This document shows, piece by piece, positions 6,949 through 13,743 of a DNA stretch of 16,294 nucleotides. The stretch lies in the NCBI GenBank assembly GCA_031288005.1, contig JAITSE010000031.1:1-16294 (forward strand). Reading direction: 5' to 3'. The stretch is from Treponema sp. Its GTDB lineage: Bacteria; Spirochaetota; Spirochaetia; Treponematales; Breznakiellaceae. The number at the start of each line of letters is the position of its first letter. Positions within the stretch are counted from its first letter, which is position 1. Below the pieces are notes generated by a model. The model was not told where the DNA came from. It made no database searches and was given only the letters and a program-made list of their open reading frames with translations. Both the position numbers and the translations under genes were made by a program.

Positions 6949-7800
6949 TTGATTAGAAGCTGGTATACCGGCGCAAGCGGCATGAGGGCCCAGCAGTGGC
7001 GGCTCGACACGGTGGCGAACAATCTGGCAAACGCGGATGCGGACGGCTATAAAAAGGACCTTGCCCTTCACAAAGCCTTCCCGGAACTCCTTATGCGGAG
7101 GATGAGCGATGACGGAGTGTACAGGCATCCTTTCGGCTCAGGCGACGCCGCGCCCGTTATTGGAAAGTTGGGGACAGGGGTGGAACTGAACGAGCTTTTC
7201 ACCCGCTTTGAACAGGGAGCGCTGAAGGAAAGTCAGAGCGATTTTGACCTCGCCCTGGACGGAAAGGGCTTTTTCACGGTGGCGACTCCCTGGGGCGAGC
7301 GTTATACCCGGAATGGTTCGTTTCATCTTGGGAAAGAGGGTTTCCTTGAAACTAAAGAAGGCTATCCCGTGCTTGGAGAGAACGGCCCGCTCCATGTCAA
7401 GGCAAACAACTTTCAGGTTGACAAGGACGGACGGGTCTGGATTAACAGGGAATATGCGGATGATCCAGAGCTTCTGGTATCAAGGGAAAATAACGCATGG
7501 GGGGATACGGCGCTTCTTGACACCTTGAAGATTGTGGATTTCGACCTGGACCGCTATCTTCAAAAACAGGGATCAAGCCTTTACCGGGCCACGGATACTT
7601 CCGGGGAAGCGCGGGTCATGGAAGGAGAGGCCAGGCCCCGGGTGATACAGGGTTTTACCGAGGCTTCCAATGTGGACCCTGTGGTAGAAATGGTGCAGAT
7701 GATCGAAGTGAACCGGGCCTACGAAGCCAACCAGAAAGTGATTCAAACCGGCGATTCCATGCTTGGCGTTCTCATAAACCAGGCGTCCCGGTTCGCATAG
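6949..7800 (+). CDS. flgF: Flagellar basal-body rod protein FlgF-like (FlhO/FlgG-1)
   Basis: 283-residue axial protein of the flagellar hook-basal body family, building the proximal rod in the periplasm. The N-terminal rod motif is clear (SGMRAQQWRLDTVANNLAN, ~10-28), as is the C-terminal helix (EMVQMIEVNRAYEANQ) that packs beside it in rods. The central D1-type region (~90-200) carries FFTVATPWGERYTRNGSF. The start is TTG 6949; GGAGG at 6938-6942 with a six-base spacer supports it and there is no better ATG. In spirochaetes two such genes stand in tandem (flhO-flgG in Borrelia, flgG-1/flgG-2 in T. pallidum); as the first of the pair I assign FlgF. flgG follows after nine bases, so the genes are co-transcribed, probably from the sigma-28-like promoter upstream. 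Confidence 0.85.
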   Translation: MIRSWYTGASGMRAQQWRLDTVANNLANADADGYKKDLALHKAFPELLMRRMSDDGVYRHPFGSGDAAPVIGKLGTGVELNELFTRFEQGALKESQSDFDLALDGKGFFTVATPWGERYTRNGSFHLGKEGFLETKEGYPVLGENGPLHVKANNFQVDKDGRVWINREYADDPELLVSRENNAWGDTALLDTLKIVDFDLDRYLQKQGSSLYRATDTSGEARVMEGEARPRVIQGFTEASNVDPVVEMVQMIEVNRAYEANQKVIQTGDSMLGVLINQASRFA

Positions 7801-7809
7801 GAGGAGTGA

Positions 7810-8604
7810 ATGGTACGGAGTTTATGGACCGGCGCGGCCGGCATGATTGGGCAGCAGGCGAATATCGATACGATTTCCAACAACCTGGCAAACGTGAATA
7901 CTTCCGGTTTCAAGAAGATGCGGGCCGACTTTGAGGACCTGCTATATCAGACCGTCAAGACCGCCGGAACTCCCGCCACCGAGGACACGGTGGTTCCCGT
8001 GGGCATACAGATGGGCCACGGGGTAAAACTTGCCGCGACGCAGCGTATGTTCAGCCAGGGGGGCCTTCAGAACACTGAAAATGTCTACGATATGGCGATA
8101 CAGGGCGAAGGTTTCTTTAGGATTCAGATGTATGACGGGACTTATTCCTACACCCGGGACGGCGCTTTCAAAGTCGATTCCGACGGGCGGCTTGTTACTT
8201 CCAACGGCTATTGGGTTCTGCCTGACATCATCATGCCAGAGAACTTCCTTCCCCAAACTATCGCTGTCAGCAAAGACGGCCTGGTTTCGGTAAAGATTCC
8301 CGGCTCGGATGATCCTGTGGATGTGGGCCGCATAGAGTTATACCGCTTCCCAAACCCAGGCGGCCTCACCGCGGCCGGGGAAAATCTCTTCAAAGTAACC
8401 AGCGCTTCCGGCGACCCCATAGCGGGGCGGCCCGGTTATGACGGCATGGGCCAGGTTATTCATAAATTCCTGGAAATGTCCAATGTCTCGGTGGTGCGGG
8501 AAATGGTGGACCTTATTGTGGCCCAGCGGGCCTATGAGTTCAATTCCAAGACAATACAGACCAGCGACAATATGCTGGCAACAGCTACGGGCCTCAAGAG
8601 ATAG
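7810..8604 (+). CDS. flgG: Flagellar distal rod protein FlgG
   Basis: 264-residue distal rod protein, the drive-shaft section joining rod and hook. The N-terminus LWTGAAGMIGQQANIDTISN continues to the NNLANVNTSGFKK motif. The centre has MAIQGEGFFRIQMYDGTYSYTRDGAF, and the end EMVDLIVAQRAYEFNSKTIQ before SDNMLATAT. The near-perfect family fit at both ends and a length close to the usual ~260 residues make this a firm call. The start ATG 7810 has GAGGAG (7801-7806) just after the flgF stop. The flgJ-like gene starts five bases after its stop, suggesting translational coupling along the operon. Confidence 0.95.
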   Translation: MVRSLWTGAAGMIGQQANIDTISNNLANVNTSGFKKMRADFEDLLYQTVKTAGTPATEDTVVPVGIQMGHGVKLAATQRMFSQGGLQNTENVYDMAIQGEGFFRIQMYDGTYSYTRDGAFKVDSDGRLVTSNGYWVLPDIIMPENFLPQTIAVSKDGLVSVKIPGSDDPVDVGRIELYRFPNPGGLTAAGENLFKVTSASGDPIAGRPGYDGMGQVIHKFLEMSNVSVVREMVDLIVAQRAYEFNSKTIQTSDNMLATATGLKR

Positions 8605-8609
8605 GCGTT

Positions 8610-9104
8610 ATGGATATAAGCGCTCTGGGTTCTTATCTGAATAGTACGCCGCTGGTTCCGTTTTCCGCGGGGATTAGCGGCGCAGGAAGCGGCGCAGCAA
8701 GCAGCGGCGCAGGAAGCGGCGGCGCTAAAACCGCTTCGCAAGGGGCTGACACGGCCTTTGCCGGCATCCTGGACAGGCTCCGTGACGCATCCTCCGAAAG
8801 AGGAAGCGGGGACTCAGGAGCAGCGGCGGACGCTGCTCTTTCTGGCCGGAAGCCCGTCATAGACAAGGCCGGTAAACTCTATGAGCAGTGCGAAGCCCTG
8901 GAGACTTTTCTTGTCAAAACCCTCATCACCGGGATGCGGAACACGGTGCAAAAATCCAAACTTATAGATACAGGCTTTGCGGGACAAATGTACGAGGATA
9001 TGCTCTACGACGAGTACGCCAAAGACTTTACCCGGAACTCAGGCTTTGGCCTTGCGGAACTGGCTTATTTGGAACTTACAGGCCAGCGGGGTAAAGCCCG
9101 CTGA
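8610..9104 (+). CDS. flgJ: Rod-binding protein, FlgJ N-terminal domain only
   Basis: 164-residue protein with the rod-binding domain of FlgJ, the cap or chaperone for rod assembly in the periplasm. The domain occupies ~85-160: YEQCEALETFLVKTLITGMR, a basic stretch, FAGQMYEDMLYDEYAKDF and GFGLAELAYLEL. There is no peptidoglycan hydrolase domain, so it is a single-domain FlgJ as in many spirochaetes and alpha-proteobacteria; wall opening must be done elsewhere. The N-terminal third is a low-complexity linker rich in Gly, Ala and Ser, with a duplicated segment at DNA level. The start ATG 8610 lies five bases after flgG. The order flgF-flgG-flgJ matches other treponemes and supports the call. Confidence 0.85.
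   Translation: MDISALGSYLNSTPLVPFSAGISGAGSGAASSGAGSGGAKTASQGADTAFAGILDRLRDASSERGSGDSGAAADAALSGRKPVIDKAGKLYEQCEALETFLVKTLITGMRNTVQKSKLIDTGFAGQMYEDMLYDEYAKDFTRNSGFGLAELAYLELTGQRGKAR
8676..8721 (+). repeat. 19-bp direct repeat inside flgJ
   Basis: AGCGGCGCAGGAAGCGGCG occurs at 8676-8694 and again at 8703-8721, offset by 27 bases (nine codons). It encodes Ser-Gly-Ala-rich linker (SGAGSG twice). A repeat of whole codons can expand or contract in frame, so the linker length may vary between strains. Confidence 0.75.
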
Positions 9105-9142
9105 TTTCCGTCAGTGAAGCCCGGCGTTAGCTTTTTAGCCGG
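9084..9142. terminator. Possible hairpins between convergent flgJ and transporter genes
   Basis: CAGCGGG (9084-9090) pairs with CCCGCTG (9097-9103) right over the flgJ stop codon. CCGGC (9121-9125) pairs with GCCGG (9138-9142) across the stop of the opposite gene, with a 12-base loop. The two genes converge with a 22-base gap, so terminators must lie here, but neither hairpin is followed by a strong T-run. Confidence 0.3.
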
Positions 9143-11409
9143 CGGGTCCAAACTTTCAACTCCCAGGCGGCCCAGTGGACAATGAGAAGCCTGAGCCGGG
9201 TGTGGGAAACAAGCTCATCATCCAGCGCCGCCTCAGAGAGGATCACTTTTTCCGGCGTTGCCGCGGCGTCTTCGGGGATTTCCAGAATCCACCGCGAAAG
9301 AAGAGCGCCGCTGTAGTCTCGCATATATGCCGAAGCCGCTGTTTGCAGAATTTTGGCCTGTTTGTCGATTTCAGCCAAGGCTCTTTTTTTCCGGCCGGTT
9401 TTCCAGCCGCCAAAAGCGGAATAGTAAAATTCAACGGCCGCCTCAGCCTCGTCCATGGCGAGAGCCTGAGCCAGAGAATTATCCTCCAGAAAACGGACAA
9501 GAAGCTGGTAGAAACTGTTCTGCGTTCCCAGAATGTCGGCCATAGACAGCACCACCTGATCCCGGAGATAGGGCGGAGGGTCGGGGCCGCGCAGTATATC
9601 CAGAAGCGTAGAAAGGGAGTTGGGAGAACGGTAGATGCCAAAAGCCTCCACGCCCATGATTTTAAGCCGTGGATTGCCTGTGGCCGCGATAATCTCTTCA
9701 ATGCGGGGCCGGAAGGCTTCGTCCTTAAGCCGCGCCAGGGCAATCATGGCTTCTCCTGCCAGCATATAATCCTCCGATGAAACCAGTTCCCGCAGCAGCG
9801 GTATTGCCGCGCAGCAGCCGTGCGTCCCGAGAATCCGGGCGGAGTAGTAGGCGGTAGTGTAGGGATTGTTGATCAAATCCGCCATGAGCGCTTTCTCCGC
9901 ATCCTCATTCAGAGTTTGCAGCGCTCCCAGGGCGCGCAGCGATTCCTGGCGCGCCGTCAGCCTGGGGGAACGGGCCCTGTTCAAAAGCCCCTGGAGGGAC
10001 AGGCTTGAGGGCGTCTCGTGGAGAGCGTCAAGAAGCGCCTCCTCTTCGTTTGTGTCCATTGACTTGTCCAGTTTTTCCAGCAGGGTGATAGCCTTGAGGT
10101 CTCTGGGCGAAAACATAATTTCCAGGGCGCCCCGGAAAGGCAGGGAGCCAAGCGGGGCCAGCTTCCGCTGGAGGCTGAGAATGACAACGCAGACGGCTAT
10201 AAGGAGGCCGAAAAGAATTTTGTAGGAAATAAAAACCGAAAGTCCAAAACCCGTGAACATATCAAGAAAAAGACCCGCAAAAAAAGAGCCGGCCGCGCCT
10301 GAAATCCCGAACATTAAAAAATAAAGAATCCCCATGTCCATCATCAATTCCGCGGGAGCCAGCGCAAGAAAGTAAGTCTGCGCGACGCCCTCCGCTCCCA
10401 GGAAAGCGAAGTTAATGATAAAAAACATAAAGGAAAGATAAAGGACAACAGTAATAGTGTTGCCCGCCGCGGATTCCGGGAAAAAAATCAGAGGGAGCAT
10501 TCCCGCAAGGCCGGTAATTGTACAGACAATGTAAATGGGCTTTACCCCGATTCTGTCAACAAGAAATTTAATCAGCAGCCCTATCATCAGATTTCCCATT
10601 CCGCCGAACACCGAATACAGGGCGACCATGCCGTCCCCTTGATTGAATGCTTCCCGGGCGTAGACGGTGATAAAGGCCCGGACGATGGCGGATACAAAAA
10701 CTACCTGCATCAGCACGATGATAAAATGTTTAATCTGCGGCCTGGAAAAGGCTTCCCGGAAGACGCCGAAAAAACTATTCCGGCTCCCCCCGGCTTTTTC
10801 CGGCTCCGGCAGCTTCAGAAGCATACCGCCGCCCGCAAGTCCGCAGGCGATCCCCGCGGCAATGAGGATCGCGTAAAGAAAAAGCGGCGGCTCTCTGCCC
10901 AAAATTACGGCGATGGCGAAGCTCGAAAACATTGCCGCCGCGCTGTTGATAATCTGAACCTGCGTCAAGTAGCCGCCTCTGTCGGGCCCCGCGGCCAGTT
11001 GATCCAGCACGGGGTTGTTGGCAATCATCCCTATGCCCCGGCTTGCGTGAAATATGAAGGCCCCAAGTACAATAAGGCCCGCGCCTATATCAGGCCGCCC
11101 GGCTGAAACAGCGGCCGGAACCAGGAGCGCGGGTATCATGCCCAGGGCCCTGAAAATCCAGGCCGCGCTGTAGACTTTGATAATGGAGAGCTTTTTGCTC
11201 AAGACCTTCCCCAGGGGCAGGAAAAAGAAAGCCGCGTAAACCAGAGCGTTGATTAGGCCGATGACAGTGGAAGATGCGTTGAGGCGCATCGCCAGAATGG
11301 TGAGGATCGGCCCCACAAGAAGCTGCCAGGAGCAGGAGTTAAAAACAGTGAATAAATTATATAGATCCCTGGCCTTTGCCAAGCGGTAGGGTGAAAGCGA
11401 GACGCCCAT
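9127..11409 (-). CDS. MFS-type membrane transporter with C-terminal HEAT-like domain
   Basis: About 760 residues. Residues ~20-413 form a 12-helix hydrophobic region of the major facilitator type (e.g. LLVGPILTILAMRLNASSTV, FFFLPLGKVLSKKL with the basic loop after helix 2). Residues ~414-760 are soluble and helical, with repeated patterns such as RQESLRALGAL, AYYSARILGTHG, LAGEAMIALARLKD and IMGVEAFGIY, which look like HEAT/armadillo-type repeats. The substrate is unknown. I start it at ATG 11409 (MGVSLSPYRLAKARDLYNLF), because the frame stays open for 122 more codons upstream only through repeat DNA, giving low-complexity Pro/Gly/Ala sequence. No good ribosome site precedes ATG 11409, so the start is uncertain. 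It is a lone gene, convergent with the flagellar operon. Confidence 0.7.
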   Translation of the reverse strand: MGVSLSPYRLAKARDLYNLFTVFNSCSWQLLVGPILTILAMRLNASSTVIGLINALVYAAFFFLPLGKVLSKKLSIIKVYSAAWIFRALGMIPALLVPAAVSAGRPDIGAGLIVLGAFIFHASRGIGMIANNPVLDQLAAGPDRGGYLTQVQIINSAAAMFSSFAIAVILGREPPLFLYAILIAAGIACGLAGGGMLLKLPEPEKAGGSRNSFFGVFREAFSRPQIKHFIIVLMQVVFVSAIVRAFITVYAREAFNQGDGMVALYSVFGGMGNLMIGLLIKFLVDRIGVKPIYIVCTITGLAGMLPLIFFPESAAGNTITVVLYLSFMFFIINFAFLGAEGVAQTYFLALAPAELMMDMGILYFLMFGISGAAGSFFAGLFLDMFTGFGLSVFISYKILFGLLIAVCVVILSLQRKLAPLGSLPFRGALEIMFSPRDLKAITLLEKLDKSMDTNEEEALLDALHETPSSLSLQGLLNRARSPRLTARQESLRALGALQTLNEDAEKALMADLINNPYTTAYYSARILGTHGCCAAIPLLRELVSSEDYMLAGEAMIALARLKDEAFRPRIEEIIAATGNPRLKIMGVEAFGIYRSPNSLSTLLDILRGPDPPPYLRDQVVLSMADILGTQNSFYQLLVRFLEDNSLAQALAMDEAEAAVEFYYSAFGGWKTGRKKRALAEIDKQAKILQTAASAYMRDYSGALLSRWILEIPEDAAATPEKVILSEAALDDELVSHTRLRLLIVHWAAWELKVWTRRLKS

Positions 11410-11461
11410 ATTTTTATATATAGTTCTTTGAGAGTGAAAACGCAAGCCTGCAACCGGTGGA

Positions 11462-11547
11462 GCCGTGCAAACCGGCGGGGCCGGTTTGCTTAGGAGTTTT
11501 GCGGATTGTTTTTGGTGTGGAGGGCTGTTTTGATTCCGCAAAACTCC
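11462..11547. repeat. Repeat module A, copy 1
   Basis: 86 bases made of a hairpin, GCAAACCGGC-GGG-GCCGGTTTGC, then TTA, then a second palindrome with 12-bp perfect arms, GGAGTTTTGCGG (11493-11504) and CCGCAAAACTCC (11536-11547), around a 31-base loop. It is preceded by a degenerate copy of the 18-base unit seen at 11572-11607. Confidence 0.8.
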
Positions 11548-11571
11548 CCGCACTAGTTCTACGAATGGCTC

Positions 11572-11607
11572 GTGCAAACCGGCGGGGCCGTGCAAACCGG
11601 CGGGGCC
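11572..11607. repeat. 18-bp tandem duplication
   Basis: GTGCAAACCGGCGGGGCC occurs twice without a gap (11572-11589 and 11590-11607). The second copy is the left arm of module A copy 2. It points to slippage or local duplication at the module edge. Confidence 0.8.
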
Positions 11608-11672
11608 GGTTTGCTTAGGAGTTTTGCGGGCTGTTTTTGGTGTGGAGGGCTGTTTTGATTCCGCAAAACTCC
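11587..11672. repeat. Repeat module A, copy 2
   Basis: 86 bases, 84 identical to copy 1 at an offset of 125 bases. The two differences (11505-11506 versus 11630-11631) lie in the loop, while both stems are unchanged. Module B copy 1 follows directly. Confidence 0.85.
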
Positions 11673-11791
11673 ATAGTCCTAAGGGCTGATTCCAGGGGAA
11701 AAACCCCGGGGGAAAATGCGGGGAGTTTTGCGAACCAGCGGCTGCACTACGGCCCGTAAGGGCCGCGCTGTTCAAAAGTTCGCAAAACTCC
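11673..11791. repeat. Repeat module B, copy 1
   Basis: 119 bases starting ATAGTCCTAAGGGCTGATTC. Perfect 14-bp arms, GGAGTTTTGCGAAC (11722-11735) and GTTCGCAAAACTCC (11778-11791), enclose CAGCG/CGCTG (11736-11740, 11766-11770) and an inner hairpin, GGCCC-GTAA-GGGCC. Compared with copy 2 it lacks the right arm that would pair with GGGCTGATTCC, so its left part is a decayed or truncated version. Confidence 0.8.
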
Positions 11792-11794
11792 TTA

Positions 11795-11817
11795 GCAATC
11801 AGGCTTTGCCTGATTGC
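11795..11817. repeat. 10-bp hairpin between the B modules
   Basis: GCAATCAGGC (11795-11804) pairs perfectly with GCCTGATTGC (11808-11817) around TTT. CTTA joins it to AAAACTCC on its left, like the hairpin-TTA-GGAGTTTT arrangement of module A but with the border on the other side. Confidence 0.75.
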
Positions 11818-11834
11818 AGGGTTCCCAAAACTCC

Positions 11835-11966
11835 ATAGTCCTAAGGGCTGATTCCAGGGGAAAACCCCGGGGAAAAACCCCGGGAATCAGCCCCGGGGAG
11901 TTTTGCGAACCAGCGGCTGCACTGCGGCCCGCAAGGGCCGCGCTGTTCAAAAGTTCGCAAAACTCC
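11835..11966. repeat. Repeat module B, copy 2 (complete)
   Basis: 132 bases. The left half is a three-way structure: GGGCTGATTCC (11845-11855) pairs with GGAATCAGCCC (11883-11893) and encloses two hairpins, GGGG-AAAA-CCCC and GGGG-AAAAA-CCCC. The right half repeats the 14-bp GGAGTTTTGCGAAC palindrome (11897-11910, 11953-11966) with inner hairpin GGCCC-GCAA-GGGCC. A small hairpin, GCAACC-GAA-GGTTGC, follows at 11970-11984. Confidence 0.85.
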
Positions 11967-12035
11967 AAGGCAACCGAAGGTTGCACGGCCCGCAGGTCCG
12001 CACGGATTGCAAGGGACGCAAAGGTATGAAATCGT

Positions 12036-12698
12036 ATGAATGACATGAAAACTATTCTTTGCTACGGCGACTCAAATACCTGGGGCTATGATCCAGCGCG
12101 GGCCCTCAGGTTTGATCATAATACCCGCTGGCCTGGGGTTTTGCAAAAAATACTCAACAAGGGCCGTCCGCCGGATGATCCCGCCTATTGGGTGGTTGAG
12201 GAGGGCCAGTGCGGCAGGACCTGCGCCCGGGATGATCCCGTGGAAGGAGGCCGGAACGGGCTGCTGCATCTTATTCCCATCCTTGAAAGCCATAAGCCCA
12301 TAGACATTGTGGTAATCCTCCTTGGCACCAACGACCTGAAACGGCGCTTTACGCCTTCCCCTTTTGATATAGGCCGCTCGATTAGACGGACGGCTGTTGC
12401 CGCCATGAATTCCTGTACCGGCCCCGGGGACGCCGCTCCAAAAGTTCTCATAGTGTGTCCTCCTCCAGCGGTGGATTCGCCTGACTTCAGAAAAAAATTC
12501 GGGGATATGTTTGGCGACTGCGTGGAAATTTCGCGCCGCCTTCCCCCCTATTACAGGCAGGCCGCGGAAGAATGCGGAGCGGCTTACTTTGACTCAAGCG
12601 CGCTTATCAAGAGCAGCGCCGCGGACGGCATACATTGGGAAAAGGAAGAACACGGGAAGCTTGCCGCCGCGCTGGCGGAGATTCTTGTAAAAATGTAA
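12036..12698 (+). CDS. SGNH/GDSL-family hydrolase (arylesterase/acyltransferase-like)
   Basis: 220-residue cytosolic esterase of the SGNH fold. Block I is CYGDSNTWGY with catalytic Ser13, a Gly block lies near EEGQCGRT (55-62), block III is LLGTNDLK with Asn99, and the last block is DGIHW with Asp197 and His200. The pattern CYGDSNTWGYDP, RWPGVL, NGLLHLIPILESHKP and GTNDLK resembles the arylesterase/acyltransferase group that includes the Mycobacterium smegmatis enzyme MsAcT, of similar length. The natural ester is unknown. No signal peptide is seen. The start is taken as ATG 12036, with AAGG 11 bases upstream; ATG 12045 (MKTILCYGDS) is equally possible. The gene begins directly after the repeat block. 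Confidence 0.8.
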   Translation: MNDMKTILCYGDSNTWGYDPARALRFDHNTRWPGVLQKILNKGRPPDDPAYWVVEEGQCGRTCARDDPVEGGRNGLLHLIPILESHKPIDIVVILLGTNDLKRRFTPSPFDIGRSIRRTAVAAMNSCTGPGDAAPKVLIVCPPPAVDSPDFRKKFGDMFGDCVEISRRLPPYYRQAAEECGAAYFDSSALIKSSAADGIHWEKEEHGKLAAALAEILVKM

Positions 12699-12735
12699 GC
12701 CGCTATTATATATTTTTAACGGTAAAGGAGCTTTT

Positions 12736-13743
12736 ATGATTCAATTAGATCAGATTCTTTTTATCGCGGCAATAGTTACGGCATTAATTATTTTTATAAT
12801 ACTGACACACAACATACTCAAGCTGAGGCGCATCGTCCCGGCGAATACGGTCCACATTATTCAGCGTTCCAAAACAACGGTATCCTATGGCGTAGGCCAG
12901 CCGGCGGGCAATGTTTATTATAAATGGCCTGTCTGGCTGCCTTTGTTCGGGGTTACGGTCCGCGAACTTCCGGTGAGTAACTTTGATCTTGACCTGAACA
13001 GCTACGAGGCTTATGACAAAAACCGGCTGCCTTTTACGGTTGATGTAAAGGCTTTTTTCCGTATAGCCGACACGAATCAGGCGGCGCAAAAAGTTGAAAA
13101 TATGGCGGAGCTTAAAGACCACCTCGCGGGAATCGTGCAGGGATCGGTAAGGTCGATTATGGCAAAATCGGATCTTGAATCCATCATGCAGGAACGGTCA
13201 ATTTACGGGGAGCAGTTCACCAACGATGTTAAAGAGGAACTCGCGCAGTGGGGCATTGTGCCTGTAAAGAATATTGAATTAATGGACATAAAAGACGCAA
13301 AAGACAGCAGTGTAATACAGGACATTATGGCAAAGAAAAAATCGGAAATAGAAAAGGAATCCCGGGTAACTGTGGCGCTTAACAGGCAAAAGGCGCAGGA
13401 AGCGGAAATAGAATCAACGAAAGAGGTTGAGGTAAAAAAAGCTATGGCGGCCCGGGCGGCGGGAGAAGCGACGGCAAAATCGGAGCAGGCGGTCGGTATC
13501 GCAAAGCAGCAGGCGGAGCAGGCAATCGCGGAGGAAAGCAAAATTACCGCGGAGAAGACCATGGCGGTGAGCCAAGTGAATACTGTCCGCGCGGCCGAGA
13601 TCGAAAAAGAGGCGGCAATAGTAAGCGCCAATGAACCTCCGCACAGCAGAGCTGCGCGGTATCTCGTAAGTGTTACATCGTTTACGAGGTTCGTTCTGCA
13701 AGGAAATTTATCAATTGTGGGGTCTACTACCAAATTTTTGTGA
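12736..13743 (+). CDS. Flotillin-like SPFH membrane protein, C-terminally truncated
   Basis: 335 residues. One N-terminal membrane helix (~7-25) is followed by an SPFH/band-7 domain (~33-190) and a charged Ala/Glu/Lys-rich coiled coil (~200-299), as in the YqiK/flotillin family, which forms oligomeric scaffolds at the membrane. Relatives usually continue the coiled coil for another 100-200 residues. Here the pattern stops sharply after residue 299 (EKEAAIVSAN, 13630-13632). The last 36 residues (13633-13740) have no coiled-coil pattern and look like translated non-coding DNA. The other two frames do not continue the protein, so a deletion or rearrangement is more likely than a simple frameshift. 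ATG 12736 has an excellent site, AAAGGAG (12724-12730). An insertion relic starts 85 bases after the stop codon. Confidence 0.75.
   Translation: MIQLDQILFIAAIVTALIIFIILTHNILKLRRIVPANTVHIIQRSKTTVSYGVGQPAGNVYYKWPVWLPLFGVTVRELPVSNFDLDLNSYEAYDKNRLPFTVDVKAFFRIADTNQAAQKVENMAELKDHLAGIVQGSVRSIMAKSDLESIMQERSIYGEQFTNDVKEELAQWGIVPVKNIELMDIKDAKDSSVIQDIMAKKKSEIEKESRVTVALNRQKAQEAEIESTKEVEVKKAMAARAAGEATAKSEQAVGIAKQQAEQAIAEESKITAEKTMAVSQVNTVRAAEIEKEAAIVSANEPPHSRAARYLVSVTSFTRFVLQGNLSIVGSTTKFL

Larger units (their letters stand above)
11410..12035. other. 626-base repeat block between divergent genes
   Basis: The gap between the transporter (-) and the SGNH hydrolase (+) is filled by palindromic modules: two copies of an 86-bp unit, two copies of a 119/132-bp unit and single hairpins. 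Five AAAACTCC and four GGAGTTTT 8-mers mark module borders. I see no gene. Promoters of both flanking genes must lie in or at the edge of the block; TATATATA at about 11415-11422 is close to the transporter start. Confidence 0.7.

Noticed and set aside
11409..11775. N-terminal extension of the transporter
   Set aside because: The extra 122 codons run only through palindromic repeat modules and resemble no transporter N-terminus. The family-like sequence begins at ATG 11409.
11462..11966. CRISPR array
   Set aside because: Only two copies of each unit, the units are long and palindromic throughout, and there are no unique spacers of even length or cas genes.
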